The translations under genes were made by a program, and so were the position numbers. A DNA stretch of 64,000 nucleotides from Ruminococcus hominis (GTDB taxonomy: Bacteria > Bacillota > Clostridia > Lachnospirales > Lachnospiraceae), in assembly GCF_014287355.1 (NCBI RefSeq), contig NZ_JACOPE010000001.1, positions 620,001-684,000 on the forward strand. Reading direction: 5' to 3'. Below are positions 6,961 to 16,265 of the stretch, one piece after another (position 1 is the stretch's first letter; every line of letters starts with the position of its first letter). The notes under the pieces are model-generated. The model did no database searches. It saw nothing but the letters and a program-made list of their open reading frames with translations, and was not told where the DNA came from.

Positions 6961-8274
6961 ATGAAAGCAAAAAAAGTATTAGCTATGACGTTAGCTACAG
7001 CAATGACAGTTGGTATGCTTGCAGGATGTGGATCTACAGGAGAGAATAAAGAAAGTGGTTCAGATAGTGAGCAGATCACATTAAATTATTGGACATGGTT
7101 CCCAAGTAAGGATCAGATTCAAGAAACAGTTGATGCGTTTGAAAAAGAAAATCCTAATATTAAGATAAATATGACAGTAATGGAAAGTAAAGCTTTCCAA
7201 GAGAAAGTCCCGCTGGCATTAAGTACAGAGGAAGATATTGATGTTATTGGAGTTCAGCCATCAGCATTTGCAGAAGAAGTTCAGGATTATCTGGCAAATC
7301 TGGATGAATTAATGCCAGAGATTGCTGGTGCAGATTGGAAAGATGCTTATTCAGAAAAATGTCTTGAGCAGGGAAATCAGCTGACAAGTGGAGATACAAA
7401 GATGCTTGTGCTTACAAATTCTGGTTCAATGGTAGGATTTTATAATGCAGCCCTGTTAAAGGATATCGGAGCAGAAGTTCCAAAGACATTTGCAGAGTAC
7501 AAAGCAGTGGCAGAAGCATTTAAAGCTAAATATCCTGATAAGTATGTAAGTGTATTTGCCGGAAAAGACTCTTGGGTTGTAGACGAAATGATGCTGACAG
7601 TTCTTGGCCAGCAGGGAGATTATTATAATAAGTGGAGATATGAAGGTGCCCCTGTTGACAGCGAAGAATTTAAACAAGCAATCAATGGATTAAAGAAATA
7701 TTTTGATGAAGGAATCTTCTCAGCAGATGTTCTTGACCTGGATTATGCAAGTGCAACAGAGGAATTCACAAATGGTGATGCTCTTGTTTACTATATGGGT
7801 TCTTGGGAAGCACCATTATTATCTAAGACATTAAGAGAAGGAAATGGAATCGAACTTGAAAATGTTGGAGCAATGGCTCTTCCGACAGCAGAGGATAATG
7901 GACAGCTTACAGTACGTTCTTATATCGACTCCGGGATCGGTGTAGTTGATTATTCAGAGAAGAAAGAAGCAGCAGCTAAGTTTGTTGCTTACCTTACATT
8001 AGGAGATGGAGCTGACATCTTTGGAAAACAGCTTACAGGAACTTCCGCTAAAAAGGATTTTACAGTAGATGCTTCTTTATTTGATACAGATGAATCCAAG
8101 GCTGGATGGGATACAGTTGTTGATCTGATTAATACAGCTACAGCTGACAGAAATAACGTTTCAGGATATTCTGATATTGAAGGTGCTGCAGTACAGAGTG
8201 TACTTAACGGATCTGCAACTACAGAGAGTGCATTGAAAGATCTTCAGAAAGAATGGAAAAGTGGAAAATATTAA
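6961..8274 (+). CDS. Sugar ABC transporter substrate-binding lipoprotein
   Basis: A 437-residue extracellular solute-binding protein (family 1). The N-terminus is a lipoprotein signal peptide with lipobox LAGC at about residues 19-22. The chosen ATG at 6961 has AGGAGG at 6949-6954; the ATG at 6955 touches that site and is unlikely. It is the first gene of an operon with two permeases and a GH95 fucosidase, so it probably binds a fucosylated oligosaccharide. A stem-loop follows, as is usual where the binding protein must be made in excess. Confidence 0.9.
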   Translation: MKAKKVLAMTLATAMTVGMLAGCGSTGENKESGSDSEQITLNYWTWFPSKDQIQETVDAFEKENPNIKINMTVMESKAFQEKVPLALSTEEDIDVIGVQPSAFAEEVQDYLANLDELMPEIAGADWKDAYSEKCLEQGNQLTSGDTKMLVLTNSGSMVGFYNAALLKDIGAEVPKTFAEYKAVAEAFKAKYPDKYVSVFAGKDSWVVDEMMLTVLGQQGDYYNKWRYEGAPVDSEEFKQAINGLKKYFDEGIFSADVLDLDYASATEEFTNGDALVYYMGSWEAPLLSKTLREGNGIELENVGAMALPTAEDNGQLTVRSYIDSGIGVVDYSEKKEAAAKFVAYLTLGDGADIFGKQLTGTSAKKDFTVDASLFDTDESKAGWDTVVDLINTATADRNNVSGYSDIEGAAVQSVLNGSATTESALKDLQKEWKSGKY

Positions 8275-8307
8275 TCAGTAAGACAATTGAGGATCTGATG
8301 TTAATAT

Positions 8308-8375
8308 AAAAAGGGGGCTTTCAGCTGCATGACTGGTATGAAAAACAAGTAAAGCAGTTGATGGTCCCTTTTTTT
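8308..8375 (+). terminator. Intercistronic stem-loop after the binding-protein gene
   Basis: AAAAAGGG and CAGCTGC in the left arm (8308-8328) pair with GCAGTTG and CCCTTTTTTT in the right arm (8354-8375), with an internal bulge. The T-run makes it a partial terminator. It probably lowers permease expression relative to the binding protein. Confidence 0.65.
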
Positions 8376-8396
8376 ACAGGAATTGAGGATATAAAC

Positions 8397-9293
8397 ATGA
8401 CAAGTAAAAAGACAAAATCAAAGGTGATGAAAAGAAATAACAAGGCGGGATTTTTATTTCTCCTTCCGCTGATTGTTATTTTTATAGGATTATTAGGATA
8501 TAGTTTTTATTTTCTAATTTCAAATAGTTTTAGAGATGTAACGATAACATTTCGCAGATCCGAATTTGTCGGTTTAGCGAATTATCAAACAATATTCAAA
8601 GATAAAAGTTTTTGGAAATCACTTTTAAATACTTTTATTTTATCAACGGCTAATATTTTTTGTGGTTTAACTTTTGGATTTATTATAGCAATCATACTGA
8701 ATTTTAAAATTAAAGGAAAAAGATTTTTTCATGCATTGTTTTTTATTCCGTCAATGCTTCCGATTGCATTGATGGCAACAGTTTTTGGATCAATGCTCGA
8801 GTATAAGAATGGTATTGTGAATCAGATTTTAAGAGGAGTTGGACTTGGTGCACTTGCACAGAGATGGCTTGCAGATCCAAAACTAGCAATGGGAGCTGTA
8901 TGTTCCGTATCTATTTTTATGATAGGTATTCCGATTATGTATTATACGGCTGATTTAACAACAATCAGCAGAAGCATTTTGGAGGCAGCTACAATTGATG
9001 GTGCAGGTATGAAAGACCAGTTATTACTTATTATTTTCCCAGTTTTGAAAAATACACACAAAACAATCATTCTTTCCATGCTTCTTGGTGGATTTAGAGA
9101 AATGGAACGTGTTTATTTGATGACAGATGGAGGTCCAGGAGGAAGCACAGAGATTATCGGAACCTATATTTATCGTGCTACACGATCAGCAGGATCAAAT
9201 ATAGGGCTCGTGTGTGCAGCTGCGATTATTGTATTAATTGTTGCATTTATTATTTCATTTATTCAGTTAAAGATGACATCAAAGAATGGGTAG
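8397..9293 (+). CDS. Sugar ABC transporter permease (MalF type)
   Basis: A 298-residue inner-membrane permease with six predicted membrane helices. The EAA loop, which contacts the ATPase, is seen as LEAATIDGAGMKDQLLLIIFP near residue 196. I start it at ATG 8397, which has GAGG about 9 bp upstream; an earlier GTG/ATG pair at 8358-8361 lies within the terminator stem. It pairs with the next permease, and no ATPase gene is present in the operon. Confidence 0.9.
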   Translation: MTSKKTKSKVMKRNNKAGFLFLLPLIVIFIGLLGYSFYFLISNSFRDVTITFRRSEFVGLANYQTIFKDKSFWKSLLNTFILSTANIFCGLTFGFIIAIILNFKIKGKRFFHALFFIPSMLPIALMATVFGSMLEYKNGIVNQILRGVGLGALAQRWLADPKLAMGAVCSVSIFMIGIPIMYYTADLTTISRSILEAATIDGAGMKDQLLLIIFPVLKNTHKTIILSMLLGGFREMERVYLMTDGGPGGSTEIIGTYIYRATRSAGSNIGLVCAAAIIVLIVAFIISFIQLKMTSKNG

Positions 9294-9302
9294 GTGTTGG
9301 AT

Positions 9303-10154
9303 ATGAGAAAGAAAAAAGAAAAAGACTATGAACTCGAACAAGATTTATTTGCGATTTCAAAAGCGAACAGAAGAGTAATGATCATCTTCCTTATCATAAT
9401 GTTAGCTTTGTGGTGTGTGCCTATTTATTCTTTGTTGAAAGATTCTTTAAAGGTACATGGAATAGAGAACTACTGGTATGTTCTTACAAATGAAGTAAAT
9501 GGTGTTCCATTTTACCAATACTTTGTAAACTCCATTATCAATGCAGTATTTGCATCTGCATTACTGGTTCTAATCTGTTCATTTTCAGGATTTGCATTTT
9601 CTAAAATTGAATTTGCGGGAAGAAAAGTGATTTATAATCTTGTTTTAATGTGTCTTGCAATTTCAGGACCGATTTTGATTATACCTTTCTTCTATATTTA
9701 TAAGACTGCACATTTGTATAATACACATTTAGCAATTATTCTTTCAGAGTGTTTGATTACAATTCCGTTTGGTGTACTTATGATGAAAAATTTCTTCGAT
9801 GGACTTCCGACTGAATTGATGGAATCAGCAAATGTTGATGGTGCGTCTATCCAGCGTTGCTTTTTCAGTATTTATTTACCATTGGCAAAACCAGCGATCA
9901 TTAACCTTGCTGTATTGCAGATTATGTGGTCTTTCCAGGATTTCCTTTTCCCATTGATGTTCCTTACGAAAGACAAGGCATATACAACAACAGTTGCAGT
10001 AAATGCATTTAAGGGAGCTTATGGAATGACACCGCAAAATTTGGGACGATATAATGCAGCTCTTGTATTGATATCTATTCCAAGTATCTTGATATTTACT
10101 TTTGCACAGAAATTTATTGTAAATGGAATTACTTCAGGTGCGGTAAAAGAATAG
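9303..10154 (+). CDS. Sugar ABC transporter permease (MalG type)
   Basis: A 283-residue permease with six membrane helices. The EAA motif appears as MESANVDGASIQRCFFSIYLP near residue 177, and the C-terminus ends GITSGAVKE as in MalG proteins. The ATG at 9303 is preferred, since TAGG lies about 8 bp upstream; a GTG at 9294 is an alternative. It is tightly linked to the MalF-type gene (9-bp gap) and to the GH95 gene 19 bp downstream. Confidence 0.9.
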   Translation: MRKKKEKDYELEQDLFAISKANRRVMIIFLIIMLALWCVPIYSLLKDSLKVHGIENYWYVLTNEVNGVPFYQYFVNSIINAVFASALLVLICSFSGFAFSKIEFAGRKVIYNLVLMCLAISGPILIIPFFYIYKTAHLYNTHLAIILSECLITIPFGVLMMKNFFDGLPTELMESANVDGASIQRCFFSIYLPLAKPAIINLAVLQIMWSFQDFLFPLMFLTKDKAYTTTVAVNAFKGAYGMTPQNLGRYNAALVLISIPSILIFTFAQKFIVNGITSGAVKE

Positions 10155-10173
10155 ATATGAAAGGTTTAATGCT

Positions 10174-12513
10174 ATGAATAAAACATTAAAATATATTTCA
10201 CCGGCAAAATCATTTACAGAAGCGCTGCCACTAGGAAATGGATCTCTTGGAGCAATGGTTTATGGAGGCGTTCCAGAGGAAAAAATCACTTTAAATTATG
10301 ACACATTTTGGTCAGGAACAGGACATAGAGAAGAAAAAGAAGTTGATGCAAGTACACTTGAGCAGGCAAGAAAATTAATCTTTGAAGGAAAATTCTGGGA
10401 AGCAGAAGAGTATATGAAGAAGAATATGCTCGGATTTTATAATGAGTCTTATATGCCTTTAGGAAGTCTCAGTTATGTGTTTGAAAAGGTCGATAAACCA
10501 GAAGAATATGTGCGATTCCTTGACTTAGAAAATGCTATATTTACTTCAAAATTCAAAAATCATGAAACAGAATATATCTCTAAGATGTTTATATCAAATC
10601 CGGCAAAAGCACTTGTAATTAAGATTACAGCCAGCGGAAAGGACAAACTGGATTTAAAAGTGAAGCTTGATAGCGAAGTGCAGCATACAATCAAGACAGA
10701 AAAGGATTGCTGTTTGTATGTAAGCGGAAATGCGCCGTCTAATGTACAACCTAATTATGTTGCTTGTGAAAATCCGATTGTATATGATGAGAAGAATCCA
10801 GGAATGGCATTTTGTTGTTATTTGCAGGTTACTCATAAAGGTGGAACTGTTAGTGCAGATTTAGACGGCTTGAAAATTCAAGAAGCTGAAGAAGTAGTGT
10901 TTTACTTGACAGCAGCGGATGGATATAAGAAGTACAATCAAAGGATTGAAACGAATCCAGAAGTGTGTGAAAAGAGTTGCGGTGATCAGATTCAGAAGTT
11001 GAATTCAAAAACATATAAAGAACTTGAAGAAGAACATATAGCAGATTATCAAGCTGTTTATAAAAATGTATCCCTTGAATTAGAAGAAATAGAAAATGAT
11101 CTACCAACAGATGAACGTTTGAAACATGTTCAGAATGGAAAACAGGATTTGGGGTTGTCATGTCTGTTTTTCCATTATAATCGTTATCTGATGATAGCAT
11201 GTTCACGAAAAGGAACTCAACCGGCAAATTTACAAGGTATTTGGAGCGAAAGTATAAGACCTGTATGGAGCAGTAACTGGACAGTTAATATTAATACCGA
11301 AATGAACTATTGGCTTAACGGCCCATGTAATCTAATTGAAAGCTTTACACCATTTGTAGATTTTGTCGAAGAATTAAGTCATGCCGGAGAAGAAACAGCA
11401 AAGAAACAGTGTCATTGTTCAGGTTGGACAGCAAATCATAATGTTGATATATGGAGGCAGACTGGTCCAGTAGATGGCGAGCCTAAATATGCGTACTGGC
11501 CGATGGGTGGTGTATGGTTGTGCTCACAAAGTTATGAATACTATAGATATTCAAGAGATTTGGAGTACTTGAAAAATAAAATATATCCATCATTGAGAGG
11601 ATCTGTTATGTTTTGTCTTGATTGGTTACAACAAAGAGAAGATGGGCTTTATTATACAGCACCTTCTACCTCGCCAGAAAATACATTTAAAGATGGGGAA
11701 GGACACGCTTGTGGCGTGAGTTACATGACAACAATGGATTTAGCAATTATAAAAGAATTATTTGCTAACTATTTGGAAACATGTAATGTTCTTGGAATCA
11801 AAGAGGATTTGATTGAACAAGTGAATGAGCGCAGTAAGTTATTACCAAATTATCAGATTGGAAGAACAGGAAAGATTCAGGAATGGATTAAAGATTTCGA
11901 AGAATTTGATGTTGGACATCGACATTTCTCTCCGGTATTTGGATTCCATCCGGGACACTCAATAAAGAAAACAGATACTGAATTAGTAGAAGCATGTCAG
12001 AAGTTCATTGAAGAAAAGGTTGCAAACTATAAACAGCAAATAGGATGGAGTTGTGCATGGCTCATTAACTTGTGGGCAAGATTAGGTGATGGAACAAAAG
12101 CTAATTACTATTATGAAGAGTTGTTGCGACAATCGGTTTATAACAATCTTTTTGACCTTCATCCGCCATTAGGTGAAACGGAAGGAGAACGGGAAGTATT
12201 CCAGATTGACGGTAATTTTGGAAGTGCAAGTGCTGTTGCTGAAATGCTTTTGAGCAGTGAAGATGGAAAAATTACTATTCTTCCAGCATTACCATGTAGT
12301 TGGGAAAGCGGAAAAGTAAAAGGTCTTCTGGCTGTAGGTGGAGTTGAGGTGGATATCGCATGGAAAAATAGAAAACCAATTTCAATTTCACTTCGTTCTT
12401 CTTTAGATCAGTCTATAAATATTTTTTATGGAAATAAGAAGTTAACGGAAAAAATAGAATTAAAAAAACAGGAGCAGCAAATCATAGATCTGCACTCCTG
12501 TGAATGGATTTAA
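10174..12513 (+). CDS. GH95 alpha-L-fucosidase
   Basis: A 779-residue family 95 enzyme, which typically removes alpha-1,2-linked fucose by inversion. Catalytic residues expected from bifidobacterial AfcA are seen: Asn372 and Asn374 in NINTEMNYW, Glu502 in PSTSPEN and Asp679 in FQIDGNFGSASA. The N-terminal domain begins PAKSFTEALPLGNGSLGAMV, the usual GH95 opening. No signal peptide is present, so it acts in the cytoplasm on imported oligosaccharides such as H-antigen or 2'-fucosyllactose structures. Some GH95 members act on alpha-L-galactosides, so specificity is not certain. Confidence 0.93.
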   Translation: MNKTLKYISPAKSFTEALPLGNGSLGAMVYGGVPEEKITLNYDTFWSGTGHREEKEVDASTLEQARKLIFEGKFWEAEEYMKKNMLGFYNESYMPLGSLSYVFEKVDKPEEYVRFLDLENAIFTSKFKNHETEYISKMFISNPAKALVIKITASGKDKLDLKVKLDSEVQHTIKTEKDCCLYVSGNAPSNVQPNYVACENPIVYDEKNPGMAFCCYLQVTHKGGTVSADLDGLKIQEAEEVVFYLTAADGYKKYNQRIETNPEVCEKSCGDQIQKLNSKTYKELEEEHIADYQAVYKNVSLELEEIENDLPTDERLKHVQNGKQDLGLSCLFFHYNRYLMIACSRKGTQPANLQGIWSESIRPVWSSNWTVNINTEMNYWLNGPCNLIESFTPFVDFVEELSHAGEETAKKQCHCSGWTANHNVDIWRQTGPVDGEPKYAYWPMGGVWLCSQSYEYYRYSRDLEYLKNKIYPSLRGSVMFCLDWLQQREDGLYYTAPSTSPENTFKDGEGHACGVSYMTTMDLAIIKELFANYLETCNVLGIKEDLIEQVNERSKLLPNYQIGRTGKIQEWIKDFEEFDVGHRHFSPVFGFHPGHSIKKTDTELVEACQKFIEEKVANYKQQIGWSCAWLINLWARLGDGTKANYYYEELLRQSVYNNLFDLHPPLGETEGEREVFQIDGNFGSASAVAEMLLSSEDGKITILPALPCSWESGKVKGLLAVGGVEVDIAWKNRKPISISLRSSLDQSINIFYGNKKLTEKIELKKQEQQIIDLHSCEWI

Positions 12514-13518
12514 TTATGTTAATTGACGGATGCTTTCCTTATAATGCATGGTTGGTTTGTGCATTATCGTTTTTGGATAATCAGAGTAGTCACCACAAAT
12601 ACGTCTGTAAAGAAGTTTTCCAGCCTCTGTGCCCATGACATTAGTAGGCTGTTCTGCAAAAGACAGAGGTGGATTCACTACATTCGCAAGTGGAAAGTTG
12701 TCAAATCCAATAACCGAGATATCATCGGGTATTTTTAATCGTAAATAGTTAATTGCAAGATAAGCACCAATAGTCATATCATAGTTACTGATGAATATGG
12801 CTGTTGGTCTTTTTGAGAGTTTACACAAACGCATCATAGCTTCATAACCACCGTCTATACAGTAATCTCCGCATTGAATATAATCATCCGTAATCGGTAA
12901 ACCAGCGTTTGTTATAGCTTTTTTATATCCGTTTAGACGTCCATTACTGGTATAATGATTCGGACTTCCGGTGATAATAGCAATATCTTTATGCCCTAAA
13001 TCAATCAAACGTTGGGTAGATTCATATCCAGCCAGTTCATTATCAAGAACGATACAATCAGTTGCATGATCCTGGATTTCCTGGTCAAGTAGAATTAATG
13101 GAATATTACTTTTCTGAATCATCTCAATTTGTTTGCCATCGGAGGCATACGGAATCAGAACAATCCCATCAACCATACGATCAATTAGATACTGGGTTTT
13201 TCGCAATTCCATTTCTGCATTGTTGTGGCATTCGCATACAATAACACTATATCCTAAAGGTAATAATGTTGATTCGATTGATGAAATCATAGAAGTACAA
13301 AAAGTAGAATCTAACATTGGCAACAAAATAGCAACAGAGAAAGATTTTGCATTACGTAATCCTTTTGCTATGTTGTTTGGATGAAAATCAAGTTCTTTGA
13401 TTGCTTCTTCTATAGCTAAACGAGTATTTTCTTTTACAGTTTTGCCATTAATGTATTTAGAAACTGTACCGACAGAGAGCCCGGCACGAGCGGCAACATC
13501 TCGAATTGTTGAAGCCAA
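12514..13518 (-). CDS. LacI family repressor of the fucoside operon
   Basis: A 334-residue regulator. The LacI helix-turn-helix is at residues 3-22 (TIRDVAARAGLSVGTVSKYI), followed by the hinge and a periplasmic-binding-protein-like sensor domain. It is convergent with the GH95 gene, and the two stop codons abut without any spacer. Its likely target is the operator TGAACCGGTTCA at 6908-6919. The inducer is probably a fucosylated sugar or its breakdown product. Confidence 0.9.
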   Translation of the reverse strand: MASTIRDVAARAGLSVGTVSKYINGKTVKENTRLAIEEAIKELDFHPNNIAKGLRNAKSFSVAILLPMLDSTFCTSMISSIESTLLPLGYSVIVCECHNNAEMELRKTQYLIDRMVDGIVLIPYASDGKQIEMIQKSNIPLILLDQEIQDHATDCIVLDNELAGYESTQRLIDLGHKDIAIITGSPNHYTSNGRLNGYKKAITNAGLPITDDYIQCGDYCIDGGYEAMMRLCKLSKRPTAIFISNYDMTIGAYLAINYLRLKIPDDISVIGFDNFPLANVVNPPLSFAEQPTNVMGTEAGKLLYRRICGDYSDYPKTIMHKPTMHYKESIRQLT

Positions 13519-13663
13519 AATAATGCCTCCCTTCGTAAATATGATAGTTATATAAAAATTTTAGCATAATTGATAAAAGAAATCAAAGGTTATGAAAAAT
13601 GCTGTCCGTCTTCATAATATTTCATTTTGCGTAGACGATAGAATAACGGGAAATCACTCGACT

Positions 13664-13690
13664 ATATATACTAGGTGTGTTAGTATATAT
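13664..13690. promoter_or_regulatory. Inverted repeat before the two-component operon
   Basis: ATATATACTA (13664-13673) and TAGTATATAT (13681-13690) form a perfect 10-bp inverted repeat with a 7-nt spacer. It lies 36 bp before the histidine kinase start codon, in the 207-bp space between the divergent LacI and kinase genes. It may be an operator or a 5' RNA hairpin. I see no clean -35/-10 pair here. Confidence 0.45.
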
Positions 13691-13725
13691 GAAATAAATA
13701 AACTTATTAAAATGGGGAAAATAAA

Positions 13726-15525
13726 ATGAGAAAAAGGCATAGTTTAAAGAAAGAATTAACTGTTTTTATACTGATGGCATCATTAGTAACTTTGTTATCA
13801 GTGGCGATAGCAGTATGCTATGTGTTTTTCTCATTTTTTTTCAAAAATACGCAGGAAGATATAGAATATGTACTCAATAATACAACACAACAGTACCAGT
13901 CACATATGCAATTTATAGAAGATGGAGCAATTGCTATAAGACATAATAGTCTGCTGGAGAGTTTTTTTCAATGTGATGAATATGATTCAGAAGAAGCCAA
14001 AAAACAATTAGTATATAGTATGGAATTGTTTGCGGAAAGAAATAGAGTCAATCAGCAATATCCATTTGTTACGAGTATGTATCTGTTTAATAATCAGGAA
14101 CAGTGTGTGAAAGAGCATTATTATGCTATAACACTGAACAGTGAAAAGGAAGAGGAAATATATTATCAAAATATGCAACAGTGGTTCAAATTAGAAAAAA
14201 ATAGATATGCATGTGTTACAGATAGAGAGAATCTGAATATTCTTTTTCGTATCTATGATGATAATATGAAAGAGAAAGGAATCGGCATAGCACAAATTAG
14301 TTGTGATGCAATTCGAGAAATATTTAAGGAGGTAGAAGACTATCAGGATTATTCTTGGATTGTATTATCTAATAATGATTTGATGTTGCTATCAGGTGGA
14401 GATGAGAAACAAAATGAGCTGATGAAAGAAACATCTGTAGCTTGGACGGGAAATAAGGAAATAGACGGAATAAAAGTAATAGGGAGTGCGGATTCGAGCG
14501 GATTTGGAACAAGAACCGTTATTGCTGTGGGACAGAGTAATATTTTAGCAATTTTACGGCCAACGTTATTTATCTTCTTGGCCGGACTTGTTATTGTAAT
14601 ACTCTTTACATTTTGTGTTTCCTACGGACTTAGTTATCGCTTTTCAAAACCAGTGACGAGGATGATCTCAAATATTCGTGCATTTGGAAAGCAGAACCTG
14701 GATGTGAGAATGGAGGATTCTACAATACAGGAATTTCATGACATTGGACAAGTGTTTAATGAGATGGCAGATCGAATAGAATATTTGATCACAGAGGTAT
14801 ACGAAAAGCAGTTATTGGCTACTAAATCACAGGTGAAATATCTTCAATCGCAGCTTAACCCTCATTTTCAGTTTAATATACTTGCGATGCTCAGTCTTAA
14901 AGCGAAAATGTCGGGCAACGAGGAATTATATGAAAGTTTGAATGCTTTTTCTAAATTAATGCAAGGTAAAATTTTCCGTGATAAGGAAATAAAAATAAAA
15001 GTGAAGGAAGAGCTGGAAATTGTTCAATTCTATTTATTTTTGCAAAAAGAACGTTATCAAGATAAATTGATGTATGAAATTAATTTATCAGACGAACAGA
15101 TAAAAGAGAATCTTATTCCGCGACTTTTGATTGAGCCACTTGTGGAAAATGCTGTCTCACATGGATTGGAACCTCAAAAAGAGAGAGGAATGATAAAAGT
15201 ATGTTTGTATGAGGAAAGTTCGTCAGAGAAATCTTCAAGGGAAGAAAAAATCAATAATACAGAACAAAAAAAGAGACTTCATATCATTGTTGAGGACAAC
15301 GGAGTTGGAATGGATTATGAAAAGCTAAATGAGAATTATGAGAAAGAAACTTTGGAGAATGGGGAAATAGGTCATACTCATACAGGATTAAAAAACACAC
15401 AAAGAATGTTACGGATTTTGTATGGCGAAGATTATGAACTTGACATTGAGAGTAAAAAAGGAAAAGGAACTAAAATTGAAATTATTCTTCCGTCAGAAAG
15501 GGGGACAATGTTATGTGGAAAGTAG
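13726..15525 (+). CDS. Sensor histidine kinase (YesM type)
   Basis: A 599-residue membrane kinase. It has a first membrane helix at about 14-40, a roughly 235-residue extracellular sensor domain, a second helix at about 280-305 and a HAMP domain. The His_kinase domain has its phospho-acceptor His380 in QLNPHFQFN; the usual form is NPHFLYN. The ATP-binding domain shows N-box VENAVSHGL and G-box EDNGVGM. It overlaps the response regulator by 13 bp. Such kinases sense extracellular sugars in Firmicutes, often through a binding protein. Confidence 0.93.
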   Translation: MRKRHSLKKELTVFILMASLVTLLSVAIAVCYVFFSFFFKNTQEDIEYVLNNTTQQYQSHMQFIEDGAIAIRHNSLLESFFQCDEYDSEEAKKQLVYSMELFAERNRVNQQYPFVTSMYLFNNQEQCVKEHYYAITLNSEKEEEIYYQNMQQWFKLEKNRYACVTDRENLNILFRIYDDNMKEKGIGIAQISCDAIREIFKEVEDYQDYSWIVLSNNDLMLLSGGDEKQNELMKETSVAWTGNKEIDGIKVIGSADSSGFGTRTVIAVGQSNILAILRPTLFIFLAGLVIVILFTFCVSYGLSYRFSKPVTRMISNIRAFGKQNLDVRMEDSTIQEFHDIGQVFNEMADRIEYLITEVYEKQLLATKSQVKYLQSQLNPHFQFNILAMLSLKAKMSGNEELYESLNAFSKLMQGKIFRDKEIKIKVKEELEIVQFYLFLQKERYQDKLMYEINLSDEQIKENLIPRLLIEPLVENAVSHGLEPQKERGMIKVCLYEESSSEKSSREEKINNTEQKKRLHIIVEDNGVGMDYEKLNENYEKETLENGEIGHTHTGLKNTQRMLRILYGEDYELDIESKKGKGTKIEIILPSERGTMLCGK

Positions 15526-16265
15526 TTGCGGCAGATGACGAAGGTTATATAAGAGAAGCATTAAAAAAACTCATTAATTGGGAAAAAATGGATTGTAATT
15601 TGATAGAAGTGTTAGAGGACGGACAAGAGCTTATCGAATGTATCGAAAAAGAATCACCGGATATTGTTATTACGGATATTCAGATGCCGGAAGTAAATGG
15701 ACTTGATGTGTGCAAATATTTATATGAAACCAGACCCGAAACACAAGTAATAATATTAACGGCATATTCTAACTTTGATTATGCAAAATCTGCAATCAAA
15801 TACAGTGCATGTGAATATGTTTTGAAGATTGCGATTATGGATGAACTTCCGGAAGCGTTAGGAAAAGCAATAGGAAAGCTATTAAAACTGAAAAAAGAAG
15901 TCGAGAAAGAGGAAGTTGTAATACCAGAGCAAAAGACACTTCTTCAGCAGATTGAACAATATGTAGAGCAAAATTATAAAAGCAAGATTTCTTTGGATGA
16001 AATAGCAGATGAATTGCATGTCAATAGAAGTTATCTAAGTAGATTTTATAAAAATAAAACAGGTGTAAATCTTTTTGACGAGATATTAAAGCTTCGAATA
16101 GAGTCGGCAAAAGAATATCTCTTAAAAACAGATATGAAAACTTACGAAGTTTCGGAAGCGGTTGGATTTGAAGATGCAGGTTATTTTTCAAAGATGTTTA
16201 AAAAAATTATGGGTGTTTCACCGAAGGAATTTAGGAAGCGAGAAAAGGATGAAAAAAAGAATTAG
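15513..16265 (+). CDS. Response regulator with AraC-type DNA-binding domain (YesN type)
   Basis: A 250-residue protein. The receiver domain (1-118) has Asp8/Asp9, phospho-acceptor Asp55 in VITDIQMPE, Thr83 and Lys105. The C-terminal AraC double helix-turn-helix covers about 148-246 and ends FKKIMGVSPKEFRKR. The ATG overlaps the kinase gene by 13 bp, showing coupled translation. It probably activates the importer operon starting at 17729, and perhaps the whole glycan locus. Confidence 0.93.
   Translation: MWKVVAADDEGYIREALKKLINWEKMDCNLIEVLEDGQELIECIEKESPDIVITDIQMPEVNGLDVCKYLYETRPETQVIILTAYSNFDYAKSAIKYSACEYVLKIAIMDELPEALGKAIGKLLKLKKEVEKEEVVIPEQKTLLQQIEQYVEQNYKSKISLDEIADELHVNRSYLSRFYKNKTGVNLFDEILKLRIESAKEYLLKTDMKTYEVSEAVGFEDAGYFSKMFKKIMGVSPKEFRKREKDEKKN

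Noticed and set aside
16162..16248. An N-terminal extension of the orphan binding protein
   Set aside because: It lies inside the response regulator coding sequence in another frame. The lipoprotein signal peptide begins at 16249.
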